A stretch of 25,432 nucleotides of DNA from the IMG/VR virus record IMGVR_UViG_3300030012_001606, positions 1 to 25,432 of that record. The stretch is one strand, 5' to 3'. Position numbers and translations under genes: made by a program. Each line of letters starts with the position of its first letter. Within the stretch, counting starts at the first letter, position 1. Shown one piece after another: positions 12,501 through 20,971 of this stretch. Origin of the DNA: a virus. Below the pieces are notes generated by a model that saw only the letters and a program-made list of their open reading frames with translations, ran no database searches and was not told the origin of the DNA.

Positions 12501-13986
12501 CTCTAGTCTTATCTCCAACGTAATTATCTGATTTAGCATCCAATAGGTCGTTTAACTTCTTGCCTTTAGGTTTGCTTACTCCTAATTCTTTAAGAACTTT
12601 TAAGCCATCAGCTTCTTTTGCAATAGTTTCTGGGTCTACAAGATAAGCGTTAGTTGGTACTTCAAGTGTAAATTCGTCAAATCCTTGATTGGCCCTAGCA
12701 AAGTCTTGTGCTTCTTCTTTTGATTTAGTTGTAAACAAAATACCGCCTTGTCTTTCTGGGTCTTTAAGGCTGCCCCCATGATGTACAACAATCTGTCTAG
12801 CTGTCGCAGCAGAGTCTCGAAAAGCTTTATCTTGAATTGTTCTGTCTACTTCTAGCTTTAACTTTCCTGGGGTCTTTTTGGTTCCGTCTGCGTCTATAAG
12901 AGATATATCAAGTTCTTCTGCTCTTTTAATGTAAGCTTTCTCTTCTTCTCCTATAAATCCTCCAGAACTTGGTAATGTATCATCTCCTATGTCTACGCCA
13001 TCTGCTTTAGGATCTTTTACCTTTGGAGCGTTCTTCTTTGGAGTACTAAAAGGTTCTTCAATTTCTTTAATAAGAATCTCTTCTTCTGGAGTGAGTTCAG
13101 TGATTGCGTTATCCCCTCCTCTCATTCTTTTAAACCCAAGCATTGCAACGTGTAAAGCTCCTCCAAAAACTCCTTCAAGTACTAAACCTTCAACTACGTT
13201 CTTAAATCTTCCAATATACTCAGGGTCGCTTTCATTGCCTTCGTACTTCATCATTTTCATTACAGGATTTAACAACCCAACATTACCATCAAGAAGATCT
13301 GCTAGACGCTCCTGATCTCCTTTGAATACTCCAAAGTCTGCTACTGCTCCTGCTGCAATTCCTTTTTCAATGTTATAGGTCTTGCCTTTGATGGCTCGCA
13401 TTTGCTTGATAGCTTTTTCTTGTGAAATCTTTTTGTCACGAGCCTTTTGTTTTACTTTGTTAATCTTCTTTAATTTACTAGCATCAACAAGCTTGCTTAC
13501 TGTTTTTGTTTTACCAAGCATACTAGCAACCTTAAAGGCAGGAATAAATCCTGTAGCAAACTGAAATATTCCTGATGTTATGTTGCCTGTCATTGTTTTA
13601 GGCTTTCCAAGCATCCAGTCAGACTTGTGCCACTGATCGGGTATAAAAGTATCTGGCCCCATAAACGCTTCACCAGCAGCATCAACACCACTTAATATTC
13701 CTTGAGCAGCGTCTCTAATACCTCTAGGTATAGCCCAAGCTATGTCACTCCAAAAACCTCCTTCATCCTTTTGTTCTTCTTCCTCTTTCTTTTTTTGAGT
13801 TGGTGAGAGAGTTTCTGGAAGAGCTTCTCCTTTAGCTAAAAGTTCTTTCTCTCTGTCAGTAAATACTTCCTGTTCACCTTCTTCTCCTGTAAAACCTCTT
13901 GGACTATCTGCTGATCTTCCAGGGTTATCATAAGCGTCTGTGAAACCTAGCTCTTTTGAAAATTGTTTTAATGCGTTTATTGACAT
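9553..13986 (-). CDS. Internal virion protein D, T7 gp16-like ejection protein
   Basis: A 1477-residue protein, the largest in the window, in the place and size range of T7 gp16 (1318 aa), the inner-core protein ejected to form a DNA-entry channel across the envelope. An acidic/polar N-terminus (1-75) is followed by hydrophobic stretches (FATGFIPAFKVASML, 143-157) and then long helical regions. The lytic transglycosylase domain at the N-terminus of T7 gp16 is not apparent. Residues about 398-530 resemble an ADP-ribosyltransferase-like domain of the polyvalent-protein type: HHG 402-404, GGILFTT 414-420, EEAQDFA 424-430, FKGVETG 507-513 and IALFETPKTTV 523-533. It follows the gp15-like gene by 2 nt. 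Confidence 0.88.
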   Translation of the reverse strand: MSINALKQFSKELGFTDAYDNPGRSADSPRGFTGEEGEQEVFTDREKELLAKGEALPETLSPTQKKKEEEEQKDEGGFWSDIAWAIPRGIRDAAQGILSGVDAAGEAFMGPDTFIPDQWHKSDWMLGKPKTMTGNITSGIFQFATGFIPAFKVASMLGKTKTVSKLVDASKLKKINKVKQKARDKKISQEKAIKQMRAIKGKTYNIEKGIAAGAVADFGVFKGDQERLADLLDGNVGLLNPVMKMMKYEGNESDPEYIGRFKNVVEGLVLEGVFGGALHVAMLGFKRMRGGDNAITELTPEEEILIKEIEEPFSTPKKNAPKVKDPKADGVDIGDDTLPSSGGFIGEEEKAYIKRAEELDISLIDADGTKKTPGKLKLEVDRTIQDKAFRDSAATARQIVVHHGGSLKDPERQGGILFTTKSKEEAQDFARANQGFDEFTLEVPTNAYLVDPETIAKEADGLKVLKELGVSKPKGKKLNDLLDAKSDNYVGDKTRDAFVKSMKDKKFKGVETGVGAKDPRDTIALFETPKTTVKEGAEINARTFKEKVTNILGKSKGRGGDISLDSSTMKELISGVGDTASFWEIIRIVSKNITAESDVITKVDKKKQQEIVQFINDNPEKYDNIKEILENSTDEKLIQSANEELVMSTVIYKFMRHTAEETVGLARRHIDNPKSETDMLNFIDSFARFTELSRINSIRGSIASGSLMQRKFLKQGMDGLDNNVINPLEATRDKDEYLEALAEKLGTEKPTELAVRLSKISNFEEFEELLSLKKMQDIGQQTLGRKMLGMTREFYYNSLLSAFSTFEVNAGGGLITSAFNSLERIAGNILTGNFNAAKNVLRHHYGLKTWRQGFSAMSKAWRNDRSVLVPGRAQFMEQRPRQRAFSTDNTGVAGEAFNFLGAFINLPSRALVATDELFKQMAYTGYIKGELAVRYLDEYKAALDAMDMKKFKDLGIDKDPMDIKDPEFTNWLNAKVETEFEKHLTSDGSFYSEKNRLMAAHTELTRQGKLFGDGREEALDKYLRENPSPKDTETSKLAETAQQVANELTFTNDNHSWFQGLERLIRSAPFGVGYASSFLIPFFRTPVNILTYALKRTPIGFVMEGAPMLTRKLLNKNKDIAKKGTATDKALLRGRLATGAVMTYVWHDLIYNRQDSVTGGGPQSKQEREALRATGWQPYSIKFGDTYYSYQRLDPISTMIGLAADIRDHQKFDRSMDEETMQSLGANIAFVFAENLTDKTFLQGVNNAIKLMDDPEYYGPKLGRDIAAGFVPNIINHFKNTETEIMVREVRSFQDAVFKRLPGLEDTLAPRRTVLGEAAYRENPGGAFWSAFNPIYTSKVKNDKVLSEMAKLEHGFSMPSKNFYGIPEIDLTQIPIEGKYDAYDRYLELSGTVKLGGKTLKQRLKSLMGTDFYNRLPETIDFEATGQKSQRIKAINKVINNYRKKARYELLQESPQLKEMFDKAMQARREAAAPLSS

Positions 13987-13988
13987 AT

Positions 13989-16745
13989 TTATTTAGTTTG
14001 ATCTGTAATAAGTTTTCTTTGTGCTTCTATAAAGTCTTCTAGTGTTACGTTTTGAATAACTTCTTGTCCTGCTCTATTAATTATTTTATGGTCTTCTCCC
14101 AACCCATTTTTATTCCAAATATCGGTTATAACATCCTCTTTAGTATCTTCACTAATGATTGGCATTCTGTCCCAATTTCTTTGAATAAGTTTCTTTAAAG
14201 GGTAACCAAGAATATCTCCTTTTAATGCGTCTTCTGCTAGAACACCATTATCTACTATATACTTATCAATAGTTAAACGTGTGGTTTTGAACTCAATTTC
14301 TGTTAAGTTTTTATTGGGAGCTAAAGGTGTAAAAGAATAAAAATCAGAAGAGGGGTTAACATACTTATTGTATTTAGTTATAAGAGGCTCAAAGAAATCT
14401 CCTTCTTTAACTATTTCTTTTCTGTTCTTAAAGAATTCGTCTACAGCTTTTTTGTTACCTTTAAAAGCTCCTGTATCTTTAGTATTTTTAAATAATAGAT
14501 TATACTTATTTAAATCTTCAATTTCATAGTTACCAATATTAAATAAACCTTTGCTTGGTTTTCTTACATCTATTTCTACTGGCTTACCTGGTTCGTCTAC
14601 TATGTCAAAAGTTTCATCTCCTTTTAAAGTAGTTGCTAATGCTAAGTCTTTTGCATCCTTCTCAGTCTCGCCTTCTTTCCTTTGCTTTAAAATTTCTCTT
14701 TCAAACTGAGTTCCAGTAGGATCAACTTTAGCTTGTTTAGGAATCAGACTGTTGACTATATCGTCCCAAGCTCTATTAACAGATTCCATTGCTTGTGTAA
14801 CATCTTGCTCTATAAGATTATTTCCTGCTTCAATTAGTTTAGTAGACTGAATTGTAGGATTTAAAACATTTAACTCATTAATTTTTTCCAAAGAGGAAGC
14901 ATAAAAATCCCTTTGAGTAATTTCAGCTAGTTGGTTTAGTTCTGTTTTAAATTTTTCAGTTAAAGATACAGTTCCATCGATTGGATCTTCCTGCCAATAT
15001 ATTCCTTTCAATGCTTCTGATTTTGCTACTTGTTGTGCTATTTGATTTAGTTTAACGGCTTTATCAGCTTCAAATTGTATAATAGGATTTGTTTTAGCGT
15101 GTAATTTGTCCGATTTATTTACTAAACTCAAAAGGTAAGAATCTCTATCTTCTAACGTTTTTTCTAACGCTTTACTGTTTATTGTTATTTGTGTTTTATC
15201 TCCACCTTTTTCTGCTTGATCTAGAGACTCGTTTAAGGTGGTAATGTAATTGTCGTAAGCACTTAAAAAAGGATCTACTATTTCTTCTGTCTGATCCCCA
15301 GGAAGTATTATTTCTTTTCCTATCGACTCAGCATTGATTTGAGCAATGTCAGTTTTTAATGGCTGAATAGCGCTGTCTACTGCGTCATTAATAAACTTTG
15401 TGTTTTCAGTTATTCTTGCTTCCTGGATTTTATCTTTTGCTTCTTCTAAAGCTTTTAGCTTTTCATCTCCTGAAAGAGATCCAAAAAGTTTTTGACCTGA
15501 TGCAAACGTTAAATTAGGGGCAGCTAGTTCAATTGCTTCACTTAATTCTATATCCCCATTCTTTTCTGCTAATAAAGCTGCACTTGTAACGGCGCCTCGA
15601 AGTAATTCTACTCTTTTTTTAGGATCTTGTATAAAACTGTTTTCTAGATCATTGTCATGTTTTTGCACAAGATACTGTAAAGTTTTAGTGATTGAGTGAT
15701 TGAGTGTGTCTGCATTTCTTTCTGCATATTCAACGCTTTTAATTTTAGTGTTTGCAAATTTCTTGTACATTTCTTTGTTTCCAGCAGCAAAGAAATCAAT
15801 TTTCTTATCAGTATCCATTCCTCCAGTGTCATCCACTCTGAATAATCTTGGACTGTCTTCTCCTTCAAACGTTATGTTTAAAAGAGTTCCTTGAGGATAA
15901 TAGTTAGATGCAACACTCAAGTCAGGTATAAGAGTTCTAAGTGAAGAGCCTTGCTCCTGGCTAAACCCTTCGTACCCAGGAACACCTCTGTCAGCCCTTT
16001 CTTGATCTACTCCTGTCTCTGGGTCTATAGACGCAAATCCATAAGCTGTTTGAATAGCTCCTGGAATAATTGCTTTTCTTTCAGACGCTACAGGTACTTT
16101 AGCGTTTTTTGCTTGCCCTAAAATATCATAAAAGTCTATGTCAAGTTTTTCAACACTAGCAGACTTTAACCATTCTACTTGTCCTTTTTCAAACTTACTG
16201 TTTTCATCAAACCTCATTCCAGCAGAAATCTGGCCCATAACTTCCTTATGCCTGTTAAGCATATGAACGTTGTCTCCAATGTACTCTAAAGCAATATTAT
16301 CTATTTTAGATAAGCCATCAGTTATTATATCTTGAAGAAAGCCCTTGTCTCCTATCTTATCTGGTCCTGCTCTTTTAATATCAAAAGATAATTGTTGGAC
16401 TTTATCTTTTATTTTTAAATCATAATACCTATCGTATCTCTTTCTGCTGAACGCTTTGTCAAAACCTATCTTATCAAACGGATTAAAGCCTTCGGGAAGA
16501 TTACTTTCTACCTGATCTATTACCTGTTGATCTGTTAACCTAAGAGCCTTTTCCTCTGCCCTTTGTCTTTGAACGTTTGCAAATTGCCCTAGAACTGTAC
16601 TGAACTGTGCAAGGTTCTTTGCAAGCATTTGCGCCCTGTTCTGTCTTGGTAAAGGAGCAGCGAAAACCTGATTTCTTCCTGCACCTTGCACTGTTGGGCG
16701 CAGGTTCAATTGCCCTAAATTTAATTCTGTTTGTGGTCTTGCCAT
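13989..16745 (-). CDS. Internal virion protein C, T7 gp15-like ejection protein
   Basis: A 918-residue protein, mostly helical and highly charged, in the position of T7 gp15 (747 aa), which forms the middle core ring and the periplasmic tunnel after ejection. The N-terminus (LGQLNLRPTVQGAGRNQVFAAPLPR) is an extended segment of the kind seen in gp15-like proteins of marine podoviruses, followed by long helices with many KxxE/QxxE patterns. No enzymatic motif found. The stop is followed within 2 nt by the gp16-like start, so the two are probably co-translated. Confidence 0.85.
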   Translation of the reverse strand: MARPQTELNLGQLNLRPTVQGAGRNQVFAAPLPRQNRAQMLAKNLAQFSTVLGQFANVQRQRAEEKALRLTDQQVIDQVESNLPEGFNPFDKIGFDKAFSRKRYDRYYDLKIKDKVQQLSFDIKRAGPDKIGDKGFLQDIITDGLSKIDNIALEYIGDNVHMLNRHKEVMGQISAGMRFDENSKFEKGQVEWLKSASVEKLDIDFYDILGQAKNAKVPVASERKAIIPGAIQTAYGFASIDPETGVDQERADRGVPGYEGFSQEQGSSLRTLIPDLSVASNYYPQGTLLNITFEGEDSPRLFRVDDTGGMDTDKKIDFFAAGNKEMYKKFANTKIKSVEYAERNADTLNHSITKTLQYLVQKHDNDLENSFIQDPKKRVELLRGAVTSAALLAEKNGDIELSEAIELAAPNLTFASGQKLFGSLSGDEKLKALEEAKDKIQEARITENTKFINDAVDSAIQPLKTDIAQINAESIGKEIILPGDQTEEIVDPFLSAYDNYITTLNESLDQAEKGGDKTQITINSKALEKTLEDRDSYLLSLVNKSDKLHAKTNPIIQFEADKAVKLNQIAQQVAKSEALKGIYWQEDPIDGTVSLTEKFKTELNQLAEITQRDFYASSLEKINELNVLNPTIQSTKLIEAGNNLIEQDVTQAMESVNRAWDDIVNSLIPKQAKVDPTGTQFEREILKQRKEGETEKDAKDLALATTLKGDETFDIVDEPGKPVEIDVRKPSKGLFNIGNYEIEDLNKYNLLFKNTKDTGAFKGNKKAVDEFFKNRKEIVKEGDFFEPLITKYNKYVNPSSDFYSFTPLAPNKNLTEIEFKTTRLTIDKYIVDNGVLAEDALKGDILGYPLKKLIQRNWDRMPIISEDTKEDVITDIWNKNGLGEDHKIINRAGQEVIQNVTLEDFIEAQRKLITDQTK

Positions 16746-16755
16746 AAAATTATTA

Positions 16756-17265
16756 TTATCTGAGTGATGAGTAAGTGCTTAATCCTGATTGTATTCCTCC
16801 AAGGGCTGACCCAAGGTAATCAGGTTGTTCTATTGGTCTGTTAATGCGAAGCATGTTTCTGTTAAATCCTATTCCTGACTCCTGTAATTGAATCTGTCTA
16901 TTAACATCAGTCATCTCTGCCTGTTGTTGTTCTGAGAAAGTATACTGAGCTTCTTGTCTTGTAAGATCCCCCATAAGAGCATCAACACTAAGTCCAGATA
17001 CCCCAGACTCTCCTGCTGCTACTCTAGCTCTAGCTCTAGCTTCCATGCCTCTCTTAGATGCCTCCTGTATTCTCTGCGCTCTTGCAACCATTTCTTGTTG
17101 CTGTTGGGTTCGCATTGCAGATACTTCTGCCAGATATCTTTGACGCTCTTGGACTGAAGCCGTTGCTTGGGCTTGTTGCTGCATTTCTGCTTGCTGTCTT
17201 TGGCCTATAATCGAGGTAGCCGTTTGAGCAGCCCCGATTGCTACTGCTGCTAAAGGTGTACACAT
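16756..17265 (-). CDS. Internal virion protein B, T7 gp14-like ejection protein
   Basis: A 169-residue protein beginning MCTPLAAVAIGAAQTATSII, a hydrophobic N-terminal segment typical of gp14-like proteins, which enter the outer membrane after ejection. A long Q/A/R-rich coiled-coil-like region (about 25-135) follows, with QQQEMVARAQRIQEASKRGMEARARARV, and then a Gly/Ser-rich tail. T7 gp14 is 196 aa. A three-unit hexamer repeat in the DNA (17022-17040) encodes the ARARAR stretch. It starts 4 nt after the gp13-like stop and ends 11 nt before the gp15-like ATG. Confidence 0.86.
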   Translation of the reverse strand: MCTPLAAVAIGAAQTATSIIGQRQQAEMQQQAQATASVQERQRYLAEVSAMRTQQQQEMVARAQRIQEASKRGMEARARARVAAGESGVSGLSVDALMGDLTRQEAQYTFSEQQQAEMTDVNRQIQLQESGIGFNRNMLRINRPIEQPDYLGSALGGIQSGLSTYSSLR

Positions 17266-17268
17266 AAA

Positions 17269-17796
17269 TTATTTTTTTTCTTCTTCGTTATTGTTTATTA
17301 ATATAAAATTGTAAAAAGGTTCTTTGTTGAACTCGACTTCTTCTAGGAACTCTGCTCCAACCCAACGAAGCCAACGCACTGCTGGTCTGTTGTATTTATA
17401 GACAAAGTTTCCTGCCATTCCTCCCACTAGTTTCAACAACTCATTAACCCAAGTCTTTGAGTACTTTACAAATTCTTTCTTGTATCTCTTGGATATCTCA
17501 TCAGTCCCAAGCATCCATAGGTAAGGGAACATGTCTCCTTCACCAACACCAAACATTCCGATTGGTTTTCCTTTGTTGTTAAGGACTGTTAAGGTAGCCA
17601 AGTCATACTTGAAGGCATCGTGAAGAGCATCTATGGGTTTCCTTCCCATGCACATGCATTCCATGTTGTCTCCTGCACGAAGTTTTGGTGCAAGATAATC
17701 TGCATGATCTGGATGTGCTTCAACAATCTCAAGCGATGGATACTTAATTACTGATTGATCAAACACGCCTACTTCTAGTGTGGATAAATGACTCAA
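17269..17796 (-). CDS. Internal protein A, T7 gp13-like (GNAT-like fold)
   Basis: A 175-residue protein in the position of T7 gp13 (138 aa), which is needed for proper assembly of the internal core. The pattern DLATLTVLNNKGKPIGMFGVGEGDMFPYLWMLGTDEISKRYKKEFVKYSKTWV and then AVRWLRWVGAEFLEEVEF parallels gp13 (DQCWFVTSDQVW...RFLKTIGAVFHEE) and has an acetyltransferase-like outline (DUF2833-type). No acetyl-CoA motif is clear, so a structural role is more likely. Its ATG at 17796 lies 38 nt inside the 3' end of the tail tube B gene in another frame, a translationally coupled overlap. Confidence 0.85.
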   Translation of the reverse strand: MSHLSTLEVGVFDQSVIKYPSLEIVEAHPDHADYLAPKLRAGDNMECMCMGRKPIDALHDAFKYDLATLTVLNNKGKPIGMFGVGEGDMFPYLWMLGTDEISKRYKKEFVKYSKTWVNELLKLVGGMAGNFVYKYNRPAVRWLRWVGAEFLEEVEFNKEPFYNFILINNNEEEKK

Positions 17797-20272
17797 ACTC
17801 TGCTGACTGGAAGTTACCAGGCAATGCTGAATCGTTTACTATTTTGATTGTAGTGTCTTTTGCTGAAGACATGATGGGGAAACTAAATGAACCAGACTCG
17901 ATAGGAAGCGTTCCTACAACAGTACTTCCAACAATATTGCTAGAGAATACATTGTTATAAACTTGTCTTGCTTTAGGTTGGACCTCCACTTTAAAGCTTG
18001 CAGTGTCATTAAAGAACAAAGTGCCTCCCTTTAAGAAATGCCTCTGGTATCCTGATGGACTTGTTCTTTTGTTAGCCCTCTGTCTAAAGACCTGCTCACT
18101 GAAGGTGTAACTCATTGTGTATTTAACACCTACCCACACTGGGGTGTTGTTATGACTAGCGTCTACTGTAACAGTGGTTCCGTTAACAGTACAAGGTATC
18201 AAAGCTCCTGCTTTAGTGCTACCAGCTTCTCTTGTGTATACTTGTATTTCATCGTCACTTTCTGGAGTGAATGAGAGAGTGATTTGTCCATTTGCAATAG
18301 TAGCTTGTTGTCTTAAATCAAGATAGGTGTTAAAACTTGTACCAGTGTCCACAAGCTTCTCTTCCATAGGCATTACAAGTAACTCAGTCTTATTGCTCTT
18401 GGTTGCTATAATGTAGAGATCGCTTTCAATAAATTCAAATCCTACAACAGAGAAGGGGAAGGTAAACTTACTCCAGCTTGCTAGTATCTTCTGTGCGCCT
18501 TCCCAGTAGTACTTGTAGACATACATGCTTTTATTATCAGACTCACTCACAACACAAATGCAGTTCTCTGAAGTAGATCCTGCCATGTCCATGATGTCTG
18601 CTGGTATGTACTGAGGTACGTGGGCTGTTATCTCAACGGAGTCGTAAGTGTCTGTGTTTGCATTTATGTTGAACTCACGCACTCCTGAGAAGCTTCCCCT
18701 GGTAAACGGAAAGTAGATGTAACTACCAAGCTCAAGGGGAGGTGTACTTGTATTAGTCTCGTAGTTTGTAACAGGTGTTATTGAAACTGTTTTGGGAGTG
18801 AGTAGATCTCCTCCTCTAAGAACAAACTGACCACGCTCTCCAAAGAGTATAAGGTTCTCTTGGAATCCTACTGCTGACTTTAGCTTAGTAACTCTAGTAC
18901 TGGCTACGTTGACATCGATGGGATCGGAGTCCAATAAGGTTCTTACAGTTGTCCTGAAGAAGTTAAAGTACTCTCCTGCTTCTGACAGGATAACACTTCC
19001 TTCTGAAAGGAATCCTAGTCGGTTCTTGTAGAAGAATATGTTTGAAATTGTTTTATCTGTAAAAGAAGGGAAGGGGTTTGTGTTGTCATCTCCTGCTTGT
19101 TTTGTTGTCCAAGAACACTCTGTTAAATTAAAATTATTTACGGATGTGTTAACAAGTTTAAATGGAAGTGTTAAATTGTTTAAAGCATTTTGTTCTCCAA
19201 AGCCTACATCCTCAACGTAGCCTCCATCACTAAAGTCTGTATCTCCGTCATTAGTCTCAAACTTTAAATAATAATCGTCTTCATTATCTGTTGCACTTCC
19301 TCTTACCTTTACTTTAAATCCGTTAGGTGCAGACTTAGGTAAATCTGTTATGGAATCTACTTCTTTGTAAACTACACCAAGGGCTGTTCCCGACTTGCTG
19401 TCAGATACTTTAATATTAAACTCTCTGCCGTCTGTTCTAGAAATAACAAAAGCTGGGTATCCATAACCAAGTCCTGTGAGTGCGTTAGTCTCAGCTTGGT
19501 ACACAACGCCATCAGAAGTGTTACTGTTTGCACTCGTAGGGTACTCTTCCACTGCCGATATACCGAAACCATTCGTTCCCCCATGCTCCAGTACAGCAGC
19601 AGTTATTTTGTCTTGTAACACATGAGCTATTCTTCCTGCTCTAGCATTTGGAGAAGCTCCTGTAGACGCACTGGGGCCAGATGTGTAAGTAGCTTTAGAA
19701 GTTTTAGCTGCTCCTGTAGTATCTGTAAAATCTATATCTATTGTATAGTCAGTCTGGTAGTGACCTTGCTTAACAAAAACTATTGCTCTGTTATGTTCTA
19801 CTTGCCCACTGGTTGTGCTAGAAAACACTCCAGATGTAGAGGTTTGTTTAGCTACAGATTTTGTTGTGTTTAGGATAAAAGTCGTATCACCAACTGTAAG
19901 TGCTTTATAAGATTCTCTAGGCTTTAGATTGTTCGCTAGGTGAAGGTAATGTCCAACTGTAAAACTTACTGTTCCTGTAAGTGTAACTGAAGCAAAGTTC
20001 AAGATGTCATATACCTGTGCAACATTGCTGTTAATAATAAGAACATAACGCTCTTGCTTGTCTCTGTTGATAAAATGTACAAAAGCATCATCTTCAATAG
20101 CAGAACTTACAAGCTGTGTTAGATACCTTGTATTGGGCCTCTTCTTCAATCCATCAGCTACCGAAGACAAAGCGTTTATCTGATCTTCACATTGTCCATC
20201 AAATCTGAGCGTGTCTGGTTGTTGACTAACACCCTGGACAAGGTTTGGAAGTGAAGTATTTATCAAAGCCAT
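17759..20272 (-). CDS. Tail tubular protein B (T7 gp12-like nozzle)
   Basis: An 837-residue protein with the hallmark T7 gp12 N-terminus: LPNLVQGVSQQPDTLRFDGQ (8-27), then NALSSVADGLKKRPNTRYL. T7 gp12 is 794 aa and forms the hexameric tail nozzle below the gp11 adaptor. The body is beta-rich, as expected. It starts 4 nt after the tail tube A stop and overlaps the gp13-like start by 38 nt. Nothing appears truncated. Confidence 0.95.
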   Translation of the reverse strand: MALINTSLPNLVQGVSQQPDTLRFDGQCEDQINALSSVADGLKKRPNTRYLTQLVSSAIEDDAFVHFINRDKQERYVLIINSNVAQVYDILNFASVTLTGTVSFTVGHYLHLANNLKPRESYKALTVGDTTFILNTTKSVAKQTSTSGVFSSTTSGQVEHNRAIVFVKQGHYQTDYTIDIDFTDTTGAAKTSKATYTSGPSASTGASPNARAGRIAHVLQDKITAAVLEHGGTNGFGISAVEEYPTSANSNTSDGVVYQAETNALTGLGYGYPAFVISRTDGREFNIKVSDSKSGTALGVVYKEVDSITDLPKSAPNGFKVKVRGSATDNEDDYYLKFETNDGDTDFSDGGYVEDVGFGEQNALNNLTLPFKLVNTSVNNFNLTECSWTTKQAGDDNTNPFPSFTDKTISNIFFYKNRLGFLSEGSVILSEAGEYFNFFRTTVRTLLDSDPIDVNVASTRVTKLKSAVGFQENLILFGERGQFVLRGGDLLTPKTVSITPVTNYETNTSTPPLELGSYIYFPFTRGSFSGVREFNINANTDTYDSVEITAHVPQYIPADIMDMAGSTSENCICVVSESDNKSMYVYKYYWEGAQKILASWSKFTFPFSVVGFEFIESDLYIIATKSNKTELLVMPMEEKLVDTGTSFNTYLDLRQQATIANGQITLSFTPESDDEIQVYTREAGSTKAGALIPCTVNGTTVTVDASHNNTPVWVGVKYTMSYTFSEQVFRQRANKRTSPSGYQRHFLKGGTLFFNDTASFKVEVQPKARQVYNNVFSSNIVGSTVVGTLPIESGSFSFPIMSSAKDTTIKIVNDSALPGNFQSAEFESFIHTRSRRV

Positions 20273-20276
20273 ATTA

Positions 20277-20870
20277 TTAATATAAATCGTAGTTTCTATT
20301 GATACCTATTCTAGTGACGGCATCGAAGTTATCAAAAATTGTTCTGTCAGCATTTGAACTATCTGCTCTTTCCAGATTAGCCTTTGCTGCAAATTCATCT
20401 CTTATTATGAGTGCTTCAAGTTCTCTAGAGCCAACCAATCGTGACTGTAGGGATCTTGCAGCTTTTAGTGCTATGTATCTTCTTGCTTGTTCTGGTAAAT
20501 CATCCCAGTCCAACAGAAATGTTATAGTCACCTTTATGTCGTTTGTGAAAGTAGTTGTCTGGTTCTTTCTGTCAAATAGAGAAAGCCCTCGTTGCACTAG
20601 GTCAACATCCTCAGTGCCATCATGGTCTACCTGTAGTGTATTATTAGGTATAGTGATTGAGTTGTTTGTTGGAGAAAGAACATAGTCTTTAACAGTATTA
20701 AAATGCCAACCTTCACTCTGCACCTCTCTTGAAACTTCATCAAGGATTGATACAGCGTTAGCAGCCGACACTGGAAGCTCAGAAGTGTTACTTATGCTGT
20801 TGACTGGAGCTTCTCCTATGTATCCCAACATAGTGTTAACAGCCTCTAGCTGCGATGTAAGTGTTGCCAT
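20277..20870 (-). CDS. Tail tubular protein A (T7 gp11-like adaptor)
   Basis: A 197-residue protein with the gp11 signature: TSQLEAVNTMLGYIGEAPVNSI (5-26), VSREVQSEGWHFNT (around 45-58) and LPEQARRYIALKAARSLQSRLVGS. T7 gp11 is 196 aa and forms the dodecameric gatekeeper ring beneath the portal. The gene lies immediately after a strong terminator and a promoter-like motif, so its expression is probably reset relative to capsid, as in T7. Confidence 0.95.
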   Translation of the reverse strand: MATLTSQLEAVNTMLGYIGEAPVNSISNTSELPVSAANAVSILDEVSREVQSEGWHFNTVKDYVLSPTNNSITIPNNTLQVDHDGTEDVDLVQRGLSLFDRKNQTTTFTNDIKVTITFLLDWDDLPEQARRYIALKAARSLQSRLVGSRELEALIIRDEFAAKANLERADSSNADRTIFDNFDAVTRIGINRNYDLY

Positions 20871-20873
20871 GTA

Positions 20874-20889
20874 AAATTAATGAGTTGTT
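20874..20889 (-). promoter_or_regulatory. Possible phage RNAP promoter-like motif before tail tube A
   Basis: The minus strand reads AACAACTCATTAATTT, sharing AACAACTCA with the copies before the tail fibre and early region and partly matching the T7 core. If aligned to T7, initiation would fall only about 5 nt before the ATG at 20870, leaving no room for a ribosome-binding site, which argues against a simple promoter for this gene. Confidence 0.28.
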
Positions 20890-20898
20890 TGTTTATGT

Positions 20899-20936
20899 AA
20901 AAGAAAAGGGCAGGAGCCATATTACGACTCCCACCC
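20899..20936 (-). terminator. Rho-independent terminator after the capsid gene
   Basis: On the minus strand, GGGTGGGAG (plus 20928-20936) pairs with CTCCTGCCC (plus 20908-20916) in a 9-bp stem with two G-U pairs and an 11-nt loop, followed by TTTTCTTTT (plus 20899-20907). Its place, between the major capsid gene and tail tube A, is that of the T7 terminator T-phi, which yields high capsid and lower tail expression. Confidence 0.85.
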
Positions 20937-20971
20937 AATCCTTTGTGTATGATTATATGTAGATTATTCTA

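Noticed and set aside
17022-17040. CTCTAG hexamer tandem repeat as a regulatory element
   Set aside because: It is only three units, in frame, and encodes the Ala-Arg repeat of the gp14-like coiled coil.
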